From: Pseudomonas viridiflava
GTDB lineage: Bacteria; Pseudomonadota; Gammaproteobacteria; Pseudomonadales; Pseudomonadaceae
Assembly: GCF_003702045.1 (NCBI RefSeq)
Contig: NZ_RBTP01000029.1
Location: 1 to 64,000 of the forward strand
Direction of reading: 5' to 3'
DNA length: 64,000 bases
This document shows, in pieces, positions 11,649 to 20,179 of this stretch. Positions within the stretch are counted from its first letter, which is position 1, and the number at the start of each line of letters is the position of its first letter. The notes beneath the pieces are model-generated. The model searched no databases. It was not told the origin of the DNA and saw only the letters and a list, made by a program, of their open reading frames with translations. A program made the position numbers and the translations under genes.

Positions 11649-12344
11649 TCACAAGTCAGCGAGCAACTGCCGATACGACTGCATAAGGCGTTCGACTACA
11701 TTCGCGTTCGGGAAGGCTTCGTGCAGAGCGATATGGCTCTGCGCCTGAACGCGCGCATCAAGCTCGCACAGCGTGTTGAAGCGATTGACTGCCGCTACCA
11801 TCGGTACCCGCTCGTCTTCCAGCAATAAGGCCGCATGGGCCAGCACGACGGGACGCTTACCGCCCTGGCTTTGACGCCATCGCTGGGCGGTGCCAACCAT
11901 TTTGCGACCGTCGAGATTGACGTTGAAACGACCGTCGCAGAAAGCACCGTCGACTTCACCCAGCGAAGCCTGACCGCCCAGCGCAATCAGCGTATCCAGA
12001 ATGGGCTGACACAGACGGCGGTATGCGGTCTCGATACGATCACGATCGAGATCGGTGGACGGCTGTGCGTAGACCAGCGCGATGTTCACCGTGGCAGAGG
12101 ATTGTGGCACCGGCTCACCACCGGTTTCCCGCAACAGGATGGGCCATCCATTGTCGGCCAGCGTTTCGCTGGCTTCGACAAAGCCGGGCAGCCGGCTCAT
12201 GCGCCGTGGCATGACCAACGCCTGATCATTGGGTCGCCAGAACAGCAACCCATGATCAGCGTCGCCCGCGGCCACGCGAGCCAGAAGATCCTGCTCGGCC
12301 TGCAGGCCTTTTTCGACGCAGATATCGATAATCGAGTCGGGCAT
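11649..12344 (-). CDS. Lipoate/biotin protein ligase family protein
   Basis: 231-residue protein of the biotin/lipoate A/B ligase fold. It has the substrate-binding stretch RETGGEPVP and the nucleotide/lipoyl lysine region DGRKMVGTAQRW typical of LplA-like enzymes. It lacks a separate C-terminal accessory domain, so it may be an octanoyl- or lipoyl-transferase variant. It follows trpC by 36 bp on the same strand and may be cotranscribed with trpGDC. Substrate uncertain. Confidence 0.78.
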   Translation of the reverse strand: MPDSIIDICVEKGLQAEQDLLARVAAGDADHGLLFWRPNDQALVMPRRMSRLPGFVEASETLADNGWPILLRETGGEPVPQSSATVNIALVYAQPSTDLDRDRIETAYRRLCQPILDTLIALGGQASLGEVDGAFCDGRFNVNLDGRKMVGTAQRWRQSQGGKRPVVLAHAALLLEDERVPMVAAVNRFNTLCELDARVQAQSHIALHEAFPNANVVERLMQSYRQLLADL

Positions 12345-12380
12345 GCAAAAATCTCTGGCTCGTACGGGTGAGAAAAGCGA

Positions 12381-13217
12381 TCAGTCGAGCGTCGAGCCGC
12401 CCACCGCCACGCCAAGTTCGGGGAAGAACAGACGTTGCAGTTCGGTTCCTGGATGTTCGGCACGCATGAATGCCTCGCCCACCAGGAACGCATACACCTC
12501 GCTGATTTCCATCAGCTCAACATCGGCACGGTTGAGGATGCCACTCTCGGTGACCACCAGACGGTCCCGAGGAATGCGCGGCAACAGGTCAAGCGTGGTT
12601 TCCAGGCTGACGTTGAATGTGTGCAGGTTGCGGTTATTGACGCCTACCAGCGGGGTGTCGAGGGTTTTGAGCGCACGGTCCAGCTCATCGCCGTCGTGTA
12701 CTTCAACCAGCACATCCAGACCTACGCCCTTGGCGACTGACGCCAGCTCGGCCATTTGCACATCATCCAGCGCCGAGACAATGAGCAGGACACAGTCGGC
12801 ACCCAAGGCGCGAGCTTCAACGATCTGGTAAGGATCGATCATGAAGTCTTTGCGGATCACGGGCAGATTGCACGCCGCTCGAGCCTCTCGCAGATACGCA
12901 TCCGAACCCTGAAAAAAGTCGACGTCGGTCAGGACCGACAGGCAGGTCGCACCGCCCGCCTGATAGCTTCTGGCGATTTCGGCAGGCAGGAAGTTCTCCC
13001 GGATAACGCCCTTACTGGGCGAAGCCTTCTTGATCTCGGCAATAACCGCTGGCTGCTTTTTCCTCGCCTGTTCGATCAGTGCGTTGGCGAAACCACGCGT
13101 TGCATCGGCGGCCGCGGCTTGTTGCTCAAGCTCGGCCAGGCTGACCACAGCACGGCGGGCTGCGATTTCCTCAACCTTACGTTTGAGGATCTTTTCCAAT
13201 ACCGTTGGTACGCTCAT
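12381..13217 (-). CDS. trpC: Indole-3-glycerol phosphate synthase
   Basis: Closes the indole ring in tryptophan synthesis. The 278-residue TIM-barrel protein has [11 protein letters not shown], the catalytic-lysine motif [13 protein letters not shown] and [10 protein letters not shown]. It is monofunctional (no TrpF fused), as usual in Pseudomonas. It overlaps trpD by 4 bp, consistent with coupled translation of trpG-trpD-trpC. Confidence 0.96.
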   Translation of the reverse strand: MSVPTVLEKILKRKVEEIAARRAVVSLAELEQQAAAADATRGFANALIEQARKKQPAVIAEIKKASPSKGVIRENFLPAEIARSYQAGGATCLSVLTDVDFFQGSDAYLREARAACNLPVIRKDFMIDPYQIVEARALGADCVLLIVSALDDVQMAELASVAKGVGLDVLVEVHDGDELDRALKTLDTPLVGVNNRNLHTFNVSLETTLDLLPRIPRDRLVVTESGILNRADVELMEISEVYAFLVGEAFMRAEHPGTELQRLFFPELGVAVGGSTLD

Positions 13218-14263
13218 TCTTCGTTCTCCTGCTTGAACACTGCCGTAAAGGCGCCCAATTCTTCCAGTTTTTCCCGCGCAAGGCCGGTATGAAGCGCGTC
13301 ATGCGCCAATGCAACACCTTCCTTGAGACTGGTGGCGTGGTCTGCGGCATAAAGCGCAGCGCCCGCATTGAGTACGATCATTTCAGCTGCTTTCTGACCG
13401 TTTTCGGTCTTGCGACGCCCCAGCGCGTCACGAATCAGTTCAAGCGAAGCCGCCGGGCTTTCCACCGCCAGGCCATACAAGCTCTGGCTCTTTATACCCA
13501 AATCTTCAGGTTGCACCCAGTACTCATTCACTTCACCGTTCTTGAGTTCCGCAACGAACGTCGGCGCGGCGAGGCTGAATTCGTCCAGCCCGTCCTGCGA
13601 ATGCACGACCAGCACATGTTTACTGCCCAGGCGCAGCAACACCTCGGCCAGCGGGCGGCACAGCGCCTGGTTGAACACGCCCACGACCTGATGACGTACG
13701 CCGGCCGGATTCGTAAGCGGGCCGAGCATATTAAACAGGGTACGCAGGCCCAGCTCGCGGCGAGGTCCTGCGGCGTGCTTCATGGCGCTGTGGTGAGACT
13801 GGGCGAACATGAAGCCGATGCCGACGCTGTCAATGCAGCGCGCAACCTGAACCGGCGTCAGGTTCAGATAAACACCTGCCGCTTCCAGCAGGTCGGCACT
13901 GCCGCTCTTGCCCGACACCGCACGGTTGCCGTGCTTGGCCACGGTGCAACCCGCCGCCGCAATCACGAAAGCGGAAGCCGTCGATACGTTGAAGATATTG
14001 GCCCCGTCGCCGCCGGTACCGACGATGTCGACGACACCTTCCAGAGTTTGCAGCTTGACGTGATCGGCCAGCTCGCGCATGACCGAAACCGCTCCGACGA
14101 TCTCGTCGATGGTTTCGCTCTTCATGCGCATGCCCATCAGAAACGCGCCAACCTGCGCCTCGGTACACTGCCCGGTCATGATCTCGCGCATGACATCGCG
14201 CATCTCGTCAGTGGTCAGGTCCAGTTGATTGACCACACGGTTCAGCGCGCTTTTGATATTCAT
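13214..14263 (-). CDS. trpD: Anthranilate phosphoribosyltransferase
   Basis: Joins anthranilate and PRPP. The 349-residue protein shows the PRPP/anthranilate-binding motifs [34 protein letters not shown] and [24 protein letters not shown] at 14263 is taken as the start; an ATG 12 bp upstream is in frame. It sits between trpG and trpC in one operon. Confidence 0.96.
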   Translation of the reverse strand: MNIKSALNRVVNQLDLTTDEMRDVMREIMTGQCTEAQVGAFLMGMRMKSETIDEIVGAVSVMRELADHVKLQTLEGVVDIVGTGGDGANIFNVSTASAFVIAAAGCTVAKHGNRAVSGKSGSADLLEAAGVYLNLTPVQVARCIDSVGIGFMFAQSHHSAMKHAAGPRRELGLRTLFNMLGPLTNPAGVRHQVVGVFNQALCRPLAEVLLRLGSKHVLVVHSQDGLDEFSLAAPTFVAELKNGEVNEYWVQPEDLGIKSQSLYGLAVESPAASLELIRDALGRRKTENGQKAAEMIVLNAGAALYAADHATSLKEGVALAHDALHTGLAREKLEELGAFTAVFKQENEE

Positions 14264-14284
14264 AGGGGTATTCATAACAAGTCC

Positions 14285-14884
14285 TTAACCCTGACGACTG
14301 CCGCCGCTCTGCTTGAGGAAATTGGCGAACAGCTCATGGCCCTGCTCGGTCAGGATCGACTCAGGGTGAAACTGCACCCCTTCGACATTCAGTGTCTTGT
14401 GACGCAGGCCCATGATTTCATCGACCGAGCCATCGTCATGGGATGTCCAGGCAGTCACTTCCAGGCAGTCGGGAAGCGTGTCCAGCCTAACCACCAGCGA
14501 GTGATAACGCGTGACCACCAGCGGGTGGTTCAGCCCCTGGAATACACCCTGATCGTCGTGAACGACCGGGCTGGTCTTGCCATGCATCACCTGACGCGCA
14601 CGCACCACGTCACCGCCGAACGCCTGCCCGATGGACTGATGCCCGAGGCATACACCCAGAATCGGCAATTTGCCCGCGAAGTGAGTGATCACCTCAAGCG
14701 AGACACCGGCTTCATTGGGGGTGCAGGGACCGGGCGAAACGACGATGCGCTCGGGGTTCAGGGCTTCGATCTGCGCGATGGTCAGCTCGTCATTGCGGAT
14801 GACCTTGACGTCGGCACCCAGCTCACCCAGGTACTGCACGACGTTATAGGTAAAGGAATCATAGTTATCGATCATCAGCAGCAT
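14285..14884 (-). CDS. trpG: Anthranilate synthase glutamine amidotransferase subunit
   Basis: Supplies ammonia to TrpE for anthranilate synthesis. The 199-residue class I amidotransferase has the nucleophile cysteine in [15 protein letters not shown] and the His/Glu pair in VQFHPESI. First gene of trpGDC. The partner trpE lies 21 kb away, beyond the tailocin cluster. The 390 bp upstream carry a Trp-rich leader ORF and an inverted repeat (separate entries). Confidence 0.97.
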   Translation of the reverse strand: MLLMIDNYDSFTYNVVQYLGELGADVKVIRNDELTIAQIEALNPERIVVSPGPCTPNEAGVSLEVITHFAGKLPILGVCLGHQSIGQAFGGDVVRARQVMHGKTSPVVHDDQGVFQGLNHPLVVTRYHSLVVRLDTLPDCLEVTAWTSHDDGSVDEIMGLRHKTLNVEGVQFHPESILTEQGHELFANFLKQSGGSRQG

Positions 14885-14926
14885 TTTGCTATCAACCTTT
14901 TGAATTTACTGACTTCGTTTACGCCT

Positions 14927-15013
14927 TCAGATCGCGATTCGCTCAAGCATCCACCTCTTCAGCCACATCGAATGACGTGACAGTGGCGGGAGAACATGAC
15001 GAATTGAAGACAT
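14927..15013 (-). CDS. Small Trp-containing ORF in the trpG leader
   Basis: A 28-codon ORF just before trpG. It has two tryptophan codons close together (MWLKRW). No Shine-Dalgarno is evident. It may be part of a tryptophan-sensing leader or may be chance. Confidence 0.25.
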   Translation of the reverse strand: MSSIRHVLPPLSRHSMWLKRWMLERIAI

Positions 15014-15023
15014 ACAGGTGCGG

Positions 15024-15120
15024 GTCCGGCAGGGCCGGCAAGGAAATAGTCAGGCGCGCCAACGCCAGCGGGCGTGGGCCTTGATAACGCGCATCAAGAG
15101 TTTGCTGACAATCGTCACGG
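15024..15120. repeat. Direct repeat, trpG-side copy of the gph–trpE junction
   Basis: About 97 bp that match 37868-37965 imperfectly in the same orientation. The core 15048-15073 is identical over 26 bp to 37892-37917. The matching segment covers the last about 20 codons of gph and the following GC-rich stretch (CCGGCAGG-type). Confidence 0.75.
15050..15094 (-). CDS. Putative trp leader peptide upstream of trpG
   Basis: A 14-residue ORF, MRVIKAHARWRWRA, ends 166 bp before trpG. It could start earlier at GTG 15118 for 22 residues. It has two tryptophans separated by one residue just before the stop, as expected for a leader peptide whose translation senses charged tRNA-Trp. The peptide matches the C-terminus of Gph ([14 protein letters not shown]), which lies in the equivalent place before trpE. 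Attenuation of trpE and trpGDC has been reported in P. putida; that this ORF is the sensor here is my inference. No strong ribosome binding site and no clear U-tract terminator were found downstream. Confidence 0.5.
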   Translation of the reverse strand: MRVIKAHARWRWRA

Positions 15121-15126
15121 AAGGGG

Positions 15127-15175
15127 TCTCATCGGTACGTTTCGGGACATTAGCGTACCGATGAGAGCGGTGCAA
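15127..15175 (-). promoter_or_regulatory. Candidate trpG promoter inside a perfect inverted repeat
   Basis: 13-bp arms TCTCATCGGTACG (15127-15139) and CGTACCGATGAGA (15154-15166) flank a 14-bp centre. On the minus strand TTGCAC (15170-15175) and TAATGT (15147-15152) are 17 bp apart and fit a sigma-70 promoter, with the -10 box in the centre of the palindrome. A repressor operator is possible; the protein is unknown. Confidence 0.45.
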
Positions 15176-15231
15176 TATGAATGTATCGAGCGAGACGATC
15201 GTTAACGTCGATGGGCAACCTGTAAAGGCTG

Positions 15232-15260
15232 CAAAAAGGCCGCGCCTCCTTAGGGAGGCG
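15232..15260 (-). terminator. Terminator of the tailocin structural/lysis genes
   Basis: On the minus strand CGCCTCC and GGAGGCG form a stem, followed shortly by a T-run (CGGCCTTTTT). It lies just after the Rz gene and would isolate trpG from tailocin transcription. Confidence 0.8.
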
Positions 15261-15277
15261 GGAAAGAGGCAGGGTGT

Positions 15278-15787
15278 TCAGAAAGTAAGCTCGCGCACGT
15301 AGGCCTGGCAAGCCTTGAGCGCGATCAGTCCGCGGTCGCCGTCGTCGGTGATGGCGACAATTCGTTGAGCAGCCGTTGGGTCAAGTTCGGCTCGCGTGCT
15401 TCCATGAACCACGCCGCCGGAGCCGGGGGCGGCTGGCAATCCATCACCTGTGCCCTTGACGGCGAGGAGGACTGACAGCCGCAAATCAGCGGTAGCCAGG
15501 CGATCACGCAGGCGGACCTGAGAAGTCTGTGCATCACTCAATTCCTTGTGAAGGGTTGTGTCGCTGTGTTGCAGGCGGACTTCCAGCGCACGTCGCCTGG
15601 ACTGCTCGGCGGCTTGCCAGTCGATGGCAGCCCTGGACGCCAACTCGCGCTCCTGCAAACAAGCCATTGCCTGCTCGGAAAGTTGCTGCTCGTAACGCGT
15701 GGCCTGCCATTCCCAGGCAAGCCACGCGCCGAGACCCGAGCCGAACACGACCGCCAGAATCACCACGCGAACATCCAGAACACTCAT
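15278..15787 (-). CDS. Inner-membrane spanin (Rz-like)
   Basis: 169-residue lysis protein. An N-terminal signal-anchor (about residues 7-26, VVILAVVFGSGLGAWLAW) is followed by a long charged helical region (about residues 30-105) expected to be coiled coil, as in Rz. It works with an outer-membrane lipoprotein to fuse inner and outer membranes in the last step of lysis. That partner is encoded inside this gene in another frame. Overlaps the endolysin gene by 4 bp (ATGA). Last gene of the tailocin transcript. Confidence 0.82.
   Translation of the reverse strand: MSVLDVRVVILAVVFGSGLGAWLAWEWQATRYEQQLSEQAMACLQERELASRAAIDWQAAEQSRRRALEVRLQHSDTTLHKELSDAQTSQVRLRDRLATADLRLSVLLAVKGTGDGLPAAPGSGGVVHGSTRAELDPTAAQRIVAITDDGDRGLIALKACQAYVRELTF
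15325..15537 (-). CDS. Outer-membrane spanin lipoprotein (Rz1-like), nested in Rz
   Basis: 70-residue ORF wholly inside the Rz gene in a different frame. It has a signal peptide with a lipobox ending LICGC (Cys at about residue 21), then a short proline-containing mature part (CQPPPAPAAW). Size, lipobox, proline content and nested position are all classic for Rz1 proteins. With Rz it would bridge the periplasm and disrupt the outer membrane to release tailocin particles. Confidence 0.8.
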   Translation of the reverse strand: MMHRLLRSACVIAWLPLICGCQSSSPSRAQVMDCQPPPAPAAWFMEAREPNLTQRLLNELSPSPTTATAD

Positions 15788-16329
15788 GGCAGCACCTCCA
15801 GAGCGCGCCGATAGAGCGCCTGTCGATCGGCCAAGCCATTGGTGCCGCCGTTGATGCGCCGGGTGATCATCAGGAAATCTCCCTTGTCAGCCAACGCGTT
15901 CAAGTGGGCACGGTCCCAGAACCATGCCGCCGACATTGCGGCACAGTCAGGTCTTTCGAGCAGCTCGGGCTGGCGCAAAAGATCCAGCCCCAGCGCCTCC
16001 CCGCACGCTTCATAATTGGCCCGCCCCGTTACCTGAATCAGCCCACGACCCCGGTAAAGCTGGCCGTCGCCGTCTGCGTCTGGCGTATTGCCCAGACGCA
16101 GCGCCAACTGCCCCGTGTCGTACTTCGCCAGGTAACTTTCGCTGCCCAGTTCACGCACGTACCGCAACTGGCCGGACTCATGGCCGATTTGCGCGATGAA
16201 CGCGGCCATACGCAGACGCGTATCGATGTTGTAGCGGGCCATTGCGATGTTTAGGGCAGGAACGAAAACGCCGGCTTTAGGGCCGGCGTTGGGGAGGATT
16301 TGTAGCAGTTGTTGCTGGTTGATAGGCAT
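15784..16329 (-). CDS. Endolysin, glycoside hydrolase 19 (chitinase-like)
   Basis: 181-residue peptidoglycan hydrolase for host lysis. It resembles GH19 phage endolysins: MAAFIAQIGHESG carries the catalytic Glu, followed by YRGRGLIQVTGRANY and ITRRINGG. The start at MPINQQQLL is preceded by AGGAGAG; the reading frame runs on upstream but without a site. A palindrome within its 5' end (16267-16290) reads like a terminator on the minus strand (GCCGGC/GCCGGC then TTTT). It may merely reflect the Gly-Pro-Lys-Ala-Gly coding. It stands between the fibre-chaperone genes and the spanins. Confidence 0.87.
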   Translation of the reverse strand: MPINQQQLLQILPNAGPKAGVFVPALNIAMARYNIDTRLRMAAFIAQIGHESGQLRYVRELGSESYLAKYDTGQLALRLGNTPDADGDGQLYRGRGLIQVTGRANYEACGEALGLDLLRQPELLERPDCAAMSAAWFWDRAHLNALADKGDFLMITRRINGGTNGLADRQALYRRALEVLP

Positions 16330-16500
16330 AGGCCCTCTCCTGCTGAGGTTGAGGCACTCGTACGTCTTCCGAATCGACAGCAACCTCCTTTTTTGAAGAG
16401 CAACGTGCATCGCGGCCTCTCTTCATTGCTGAGGTCCACGGCTTGGGCCGTTTGTGTTTACTCAGCCGATGGAGGACGTCTTCGATTCGGACAAACAGGC

Positions 16501-17496
16501 TTAAGCAAAGGGCGTTGCAGGCGCGACTGGCCACTCGAACGACAGCGGAAAGCCTGGGAGCGCATCGAGTTGAGCAAGCTGCACCCGGTAGAGCCAGTAC
16601 GCATCACGCTCGGCTTGTAGCGCAGGCAAGGATTTCAATTGAGCCTCGATAGCACTTTGCAAGGTGTTCAGCGTGTTGTTCAACGCGTCGATTTTTGCAG
16701 TAGCCGCGGCTGCATAGCGGTCCCGCTGGACACGTCCATCTACGGGGACAGCCGACTCAAGCGGCTCAAGAACCGGGCCAAACTCGCTGAACGCTGCACG
16801 ATCAAACAGTTTTCTGGCCTGTGGCCTCGGATCGTTGAAAGAAACGGTTATGGCCTCTTCACCACGCGTGTCTTTGGTTTTCTCAAAGACCACCAAAAGC
16901 ACAATGGCGTTGTGAGTCTGATCGGCCCAGCGAGGGTTACGAATGCTTGTCATCACCCAGGGGAGCTCATCCTCACTGACGCCCGTTGGCGGCGTCGGCA
17001 CTTCAGGCTGCTTTACGTACACGAACGGCGACGCAGGCGGAACCGGCCATACGAACGACATCGGGAAACCCGGGATGTCTTCGAGGTGGGCGAGGTCTGC
17101 CCGGTAAGCCATGTAGGCATCAAGCTCAGCCTGCAGCGCGGGCATGGCGTCAATTTGAGCTTGCGTGGCCGTCCCCGACGCTACAGCGTTTTGCACGATG
17201 GACAACTCATTGGCCAACAGGTCAATTTTTTTGGACGCGTTGGCCGAGTAGCCACCGCGCTGGATCATGACGGTCATCCGGACCATCTGCTCGGTCGGCT
17301 CGGCAATCTCTCCAAACTCCCCGGAGATTGCCCGATTAAGCAGCGCGACGACTTGCGGATCCGGGTCATTGGCAGAGATGGATATCCCTTGCTCACGTCC
17401 AGAATCCTTGTTTTCTTCAAAAATCACCCACAGGTTGAGGGTGGTGTGGGCCTGATCGGCCCAGCCAGGGTTGCGAGCGCTGAAAACTGTGTTCAT
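16501..17496 (-). CDS. Tandem (fused) tail-fibre assembly chaperone-like protein
   Basis: 331 residues made of two copies of one domain, residues 1-162 and 182-331, joined by a Pro-rich linker. Each copy begins with a variant of RNPxWADxxH and ends with GFP.SF.WP..PA.PF. The single-domain homologue is the next gene upstream (17767-18264). C-terminal Trp/Pro motifs of this kind occur in phage tail-fibre assembly chaperones, and position beside the fibre gene supports that role. The second copy starts with an internal Met (codon 182), suggesting fusion of two formerly separate genes. Function is inferred, not shown. Confidence 0.65.
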   Translation of the reverse strand: MNTVFSARNPGWADQAHTTLNLWVIFEENKDSGREQGISISANDPDPQVVALLNRAISGEFGEIAEPTEQMVRMTVMIQRGGYSANASKKIDLLANELSIVQNAVASGTATQAQIDAMPALQAELDAYMAYRADLAHLEDIPGFPMSFVWPVPPASPFVYVKQPEVPTPPTGVSEDELPWVMTSIRNPRWADQTHNAIVLLVVFEKTKDTRGEEAITVSFNDPRPQARKLFDRAAFSEFGPVLEPLESAVPVDGRVQRDRYAAAATAKIDALNNTLNTLQSAIEAQLKSLPALQAERDAYWLYRVQLAQLDALPGFPLSFEWPVAPATPFA

Positions 17497-17701
17497 GTGA
17501 ATACCTTTAATATGTATTGAGTGGGACGGATTTAACAGGGGACGCTTATTAGTATCAGCGGCCCAAGGAGTGCTACTGAATTGCTCTAATGCTCAGGAAC
17601 GCTCCCGCATTACGTTTTAAGTAGGGTGGGGCGCTCAGGTGAGTGCGGTGTGAGTGTTAGCCGAGTCAACAGGTCGTTGCGATAAAGAGAGTAGAAACAA
17701 T

Positions 17702-17724
17702 AACGCCGGCTTTAGAGCCAGCGT
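17702..17724 (-). terminator. Imperfect hairpin after the single-domain chaperone gene
   Basis: On the minus strand ACGCTGGCT and AGCCGGCGT pair with one mismatch, followed by TATTGTTTC. It is a weak terminator or attenuator within the fibre module. The rest of 17497-17766 shows no gene. Confidence 0.45.
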
Positions 17725-17766
17725 CGGGTGCCATTCGTTTTCGCTTACGCCCTGCCAAATTGATAG

Positions 17767-18264
17767 CTACTCAGCGGCCGGCACATACACAAACGGCTGT
17801 GCTGGCGCTGCTGGCCAGTCAAACTTTCTGGGGTAACCTTCCAATGTATCGATTTGGGAAAGCCGTACGCGGTAGAGACGGAAAGCGTATAGCTCGGCTT
17901 TTATTGCGGGCACCGATTTCACTTGCTTTTCGGTCGCCAGGTTCATTGCAATGGCGTCTTGAAGCATATCAAGCTCGGTCACCAATGCATTGATTCGAGC
18001 AGTGGCTGAACCCGACAAGGCATCCCGCTGGCTCATCACCTGCCCCACAATCGTTTCCTCGGTAGGCTCAAGAACCGGGCCAAACTCACCCGCAACGGCA
18101 CGGTTATACAGGTCTACTCCGTGAGGCTCAGGGTCTTTTGGAGAAGCTCCAAAAGGCACCTCACCGTAGGTATCTTTGAACTCTTCAAACAACACCCACA
18201 TGCTGATGGCAGTGTGTGCCAGATCGGCCCAACGTGGATCGCGAACGCTTATAACTGTGTACAT
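17767..18264 (-). CDS. Single-domain tail-fibre assembly chaperone-like protein
   Basis: 165 residues, a paralogue of each half of the 331-residue neighbour downstream. Shared landmarks are RDPRWADLAHTAI, EFGPVLEPTEE, a helical middle and a C-terminal GYPRKFDWPAAPAQPFV. The 5' leader is also shared with the neighbour: both genes follow CACTCAATA...AAAGGTATTCA before the ATG. Coding and leader were therefore duplicated together. Likely assists folding or attachment of the tail fibre. Low-GC intergenic DNA on both sides suggests a mobile cassette. Confidence 0.65.
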   Translation of the reverse strand: MYTVISVRDPRWADLAHTAISMWVLFEEFKDTYGEVPFGASPKDPEPHGVDLYNRAVAGEFGPVLEPTEETIVGQVMSQRDALSGSATARINALVTELDMLQDAIAMNLATEKQVKSVPAIKAELYAFRLYRVRLSQIDTLEGYPRKFDWPAAPAQPFVYVPAAE

Positions 18265-18455
18265 ATGAATACCTTTAGTTTTTTATTGAGTGAAATGCAT
18301 CCATGCGTGAATGACGCTTGCCGGCGCAATGGACCTCTCGTGTAACGTAAGTTGCAGGGAGCGCTCGGCAGCGGTTATTGCAGCAATAACCACCTGCAAG
18401 AATACAGTGGTGCTAATGGAATTATTGAAGGGTTACGGGGGTTATAAGAGCAGAA

Positions 18456-18486
18456 ATAAAAACGCCTCTTCGTAGAGGGGCGTTTA
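18456..18486 (-). terminator. Terminator after the fibre assembly gene
   Basis: On the minus strand AACGCCCCTCT and AGAGGCGTT form a stem followed by TTTATTT. The left arm overlaps the stop region of the gene at 18484. The remaining bases up to 18264 show no gene. Confidence 0.8.
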
Positions 18487-18912
18487 AACAATTTCCTTTA
18501 GAAGCCAATCAGCTGATTGAGGCCGATGCACTATCGACGGAAAATATTCTGACTCCGGCCATTTGCGAAGCTCACGGCGGTAAGCTTGAAGCTCGATATA
18601 CTGAGTGGACGTCAAGGTTGTCATCAACTCACCCTCCAATTCGTCACGATGACGACTGACCAAGCCATCGGTAGCGGCGAGGCAACCATCTCGCCAGAAA
18701 CGTTCATTACCGATCAGTACGTTTTCTGGTAATGACAGCGGATCGGCCAGAATAGGAAGCCCGTTCTCACCAGCAATAATTCGCCGTCCTGACGTAGGCC
18801 CATCCAGTAATGCGGCATGCCGCTCGCTTGATATTTCCAGCGCATCCGCAGGTACATAAGTATTTTCAGACGAGTCGTAAAAACCGCCTGTTGTGGCCGA
18901 ATAAAAAATCAT
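18484..18912 (-). CDS. Tail-fibre assembly protein
   Basis: 142-residue protein that starts MIFYSATTGGFYD, the usual start of phage tail-fibre assembly (Tfa-like) proteins. It contains a C-terminal YRRELRKWPE segment similar to their C-terminal motif. Such chaperones trimerise or mount the fibre tip. GAGG precedes the start. It lies 12 bp after the fibre gene, the usual order. Confidence 0.72.
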   Translation of the reverse strand: MIFYSATTGGFYDSSENTYVPADALEISSERHAALLDGPTSGRRIIAGENGLPILADPLSLPENVLIGNERFWRDGCLAATDGLVSRHRDELEGELMTTLTSTQYIELQAYRRELRKWPESEYFPSIVHRPQSADWLLKEIV

Positions 18913-18924
18913 GTGTATAGCGCC

Positions 18925-20169
18925 TCAGTAACCGATACCAATGATTGTGGTTCCTGCAACTGAACCAATTTTCAAAGATTGCCCAATGTTGGCAAGCTTC
19001 GCCCCCTGTTTATTTCTGTCGATAACCGACAGCGTCATGTAGCCGTATTCGGAAACTGTAAAATCGGGAGCAAAGGCAATGGCAAGGGCCGCGTTATCGA
19101 ATGAGATAGGCCAATTGAAAGGTACCAGTGCCCCTTGCCCAAGCGGTATGGATACGTTTATCCATTGCAAAAGCAGTCCGCTCGGCAGTCTTTGACGTCC
19201 AGCCCCACCCATTACGACTGCAAAGGTATTGGAGTATTTGGAGGCGACACTGCCCCCCAACAAACGCCACTCACCGGCCACCCGAGACAGGAGCGCCGAA
19301 TCACCCGCCCCTAGTACGATTGGGATGATTGCACCAGTCTGATTCGTCAGGTTGTCAGTACCCGAGGCCATCAGTGTGACCGCTCCAGCCCCGGCACTCA
19401 CAATCATGATAGTTGCACCGGTAGGTACCTTCGCTGCCACGGGCATCGTTACAGTGATCGCTGTTGAAGACGCAGCGCTTATTACCCCACCGGTACTATC
19501 GGCCCCGAGTACGGTGCTTAACGCTATAGAGTTGAAATTTGACCATTCAAAGCCTGGGTTACTCCCCTCCTCAACCTGCCCATACCGATTGACCTTCACC
19601 CGGCTGTAGTTGCCCGCCGCCACACCGCTACGCCCCAGCGCACGCTCGAACACCAGCCCTGTCGTGCCCAGAACCGGAGCAGTCGTGTTGGTTAACTGCC
19701 AGACCGTACCGCCGTTTTTCGTACCCGCCTGCACCGGTACAAGGTGGCCCGGCGCGCATTCGTTGCTCTCGTTCGCATCCTGCGCACGGGTCCAGGCATC
19801 TGCCGCTGCGAGATAAATCCAGTTCTGCGCCGGGTTGTCCTGGTTCTTGACCAGTACCCGGTCGCCTGCCGTCAGCGTGACGTCATCAATGGTCTGCAGA
19901 CCGCTCAGGCCGATGGCCATAGTCGTGGCGCAGCGTACGTTTTTTTTGTAGTCCGACGCGGCGAGGCCGAGGATGGCCCTGTGCAGTTGCGTGACGTCCG
20001 CTTCGCTGGGCACCAGACCTGCGCCCAGTATCACGTTCAGGATCTCCTGCGTCACCGAGTTGCCCCACTGCGCGGGAATCAGCGAGCCGGGGGTGCCGGT
20101 TGCCGGGTTTTCATCTACAAACTTGCCGCTGACCAGGCCTATGCCTGGCACACTCTTGGGATAGTCCAT
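18925..20169 (-). CDS. Tail fibre (receptor-binding protein)
   Basis: 414 residues. The N-terminal about 65 residues (MDYPKSVPGIGLVSGKFVDE, then TPGSLIPAQWGNSVTQEIL) match the baseplate-attachment domain of Mu/P2-type fibres. A repeat-like beta-rich shaft and a C-terminal tip (FNWPISFDNAALAIAF, then GIGY) follow. It is short for a fibre, which is usual for some R-type tailocin fibres. It should set the killing spectrum of the particle. GAGG precedes the ATG. Confidence 0.85.
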   Translation of the reverse strand: MDYPKSVPGIGLVSGKFVDENPATGTPGSLIPAQWGNSVTQEILNVILGAGLVPSEADVTQLHRAILGLAASDYKKNVRCATTMAIGLSGLQTIDDVTLTAGDRVLVKNQDNPAQNWIYLAAADAWTRAQDANESNECAPGHLVPVQAGTKNGGTVWQLTNTTAPVLGTTGLVFERALGRSGVAAGNYSRVKVNRYGQVEEGSNPGFEWSNFNSIALSTVLGADSTGGVISAASSTAITVTMPVAAKVPTGATIMIVSAGAGAVTLMASGTDNLTNQTGAIIPIVLGAGDSALLSRVAGEWRLLGGSVASKYSNTFAVVMGGAGRQRLPSGLLLQWINVSIPLGQGALVPFNWPISFDNAALAIAFAPDFTVSEYGYMTLSVIDRNKQGAKLANIGQSLKIGSVAGTTIIGIGY

Positions 20170-20179
20170 CTGTTGTTCC

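Noticed and set aside
16267..16290. Terminator-like palindrome inside the 5' end of the endolysin gene.
   Set aside because: It encodes conserved-looking residues and lies in the coding frame; kept only as a note in the gene entry.
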